A stretch of DNA of 6,936 nt, from NCBI GenBank assembly GCA_018058125.1, contig JAGPCH010000074.1:1-6936 (forward strand). Direction: 5' to 3'. A model generated the notes under the pieces. It was not told where the DNA came from and searched no databases. It saw only the letters and a list, made by a program, of their open reading frames with translations. Shown one piece after another: positions 6,882 to 6,936 of the stretch. The position numbers were made by a program, and so were the translations under genes. Origin of the DNA: Ignavibacteria bacterium (lineage in GTDB: Bacteria > Bacteroidota > Ignavibacteria > Tepidaquicellales > Tepidaquicellaceae). The first letter of the stretch is position 1. Each line of letters begins with the position of its first letter.

Positions 6882-6936
6882 ATGGATCTTACACTTAAAA
6901 CAAATTTTGGATTTATACTTACGGCTGCTATTTTCA
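6882..6936 (+). CDS. Start of an unrecognised gene (3' truncated)
   Basis: An ATG at 6882 opens a frame that runs off the window after 18 codons, reading MDLTLKTNFGFILTAAIF. An in-frame TAA at 6873-6875 makes this ATG the only visible start. A purine-rich AAAAGGA lies just upstream, but only one base separates it from the ATG, which is too close for a normal Shine-Dalgarno site. The stretch FGFILTAAIF is hydrophobic and could begin a signal anchor or membrane segment. Too little is present to assign a family. The 94-base gap after the SurA-like gene (6788-6881) shows no clear terminator, so read-through from the chaperone operon is possible. Confidence 0.5.
   Translation, partial: MDLTLKTNFGFILTAAIF

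Overview
The window is AT-rich and looks like part of a chromosome from the Bacteroidota/Chlorobiota (FCB) group, most likely an Ignavibacteria-type bacterium. The main clue is the C-terminal tail of the first gene, a type IX secretion (T9SS) sorting domain with the YPNPFNPST...Y.LP signature common in Ignavibacteria and related FCB lineages. The A-rich leaders without Shine-Dalgarno sequences also fit. The lineage is inferred from protein style, not from a marker gene.

Layout. (1) Bases 1-1492, plus strand: the 3' part of a secreted M14-family zinc carboxypeptidase. It continues into a CARDB-like domain, a MAM/immune-inhibitor-A-like beta-sandwich and a T9SS sorting tail. (2) Bases 1493-1727: the gap between two convergent genes, almost filled by one large imperfect palindrome centred near base 1608. 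(3) Bases 1728-3434, minus strand: a DnaQ-like DEDDh 3'-5' exonuclease fused to a UvrC/Cho-type GIY-YIG nuclease, with a four-cysteine cluster and a UVR-like helix pair. It is a candidate DNA-repair enzyme. (4) Bases 3435-3740: a non-coding divergent promoter region. (5) Bases 3741-5498 and 5507-6787, plus strand, 8 bases apart: two periplasmic peptidyl-prolyl isomerase/chaperones. The first is a lipoprotein with two parvulin domains. The second is a SurA-type protein whose start codon is TTG. (6) Bases 6882-6936: the first 18 codons of another plus-strand gene, cut by the window edge.

Function. The two parvulin genes form a probable operon for folding outer-membrane and secreted proteins in the periplasm. 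The carboxypeptidase is the kind of exported cargo that passes through that compartment, but nothing here links it to the chaperones beyond proximity. The exonuclease/GIY-YIG gene is a separate, single-gene minus-strand unit. I see no CRISPR array, tRNA, rRNA, transposase or phage gene. The window is mostly ordinary housekeeping and secretion sequence. Its most unusual elements are the convergent-gap palindrome and the nuclease fusion.
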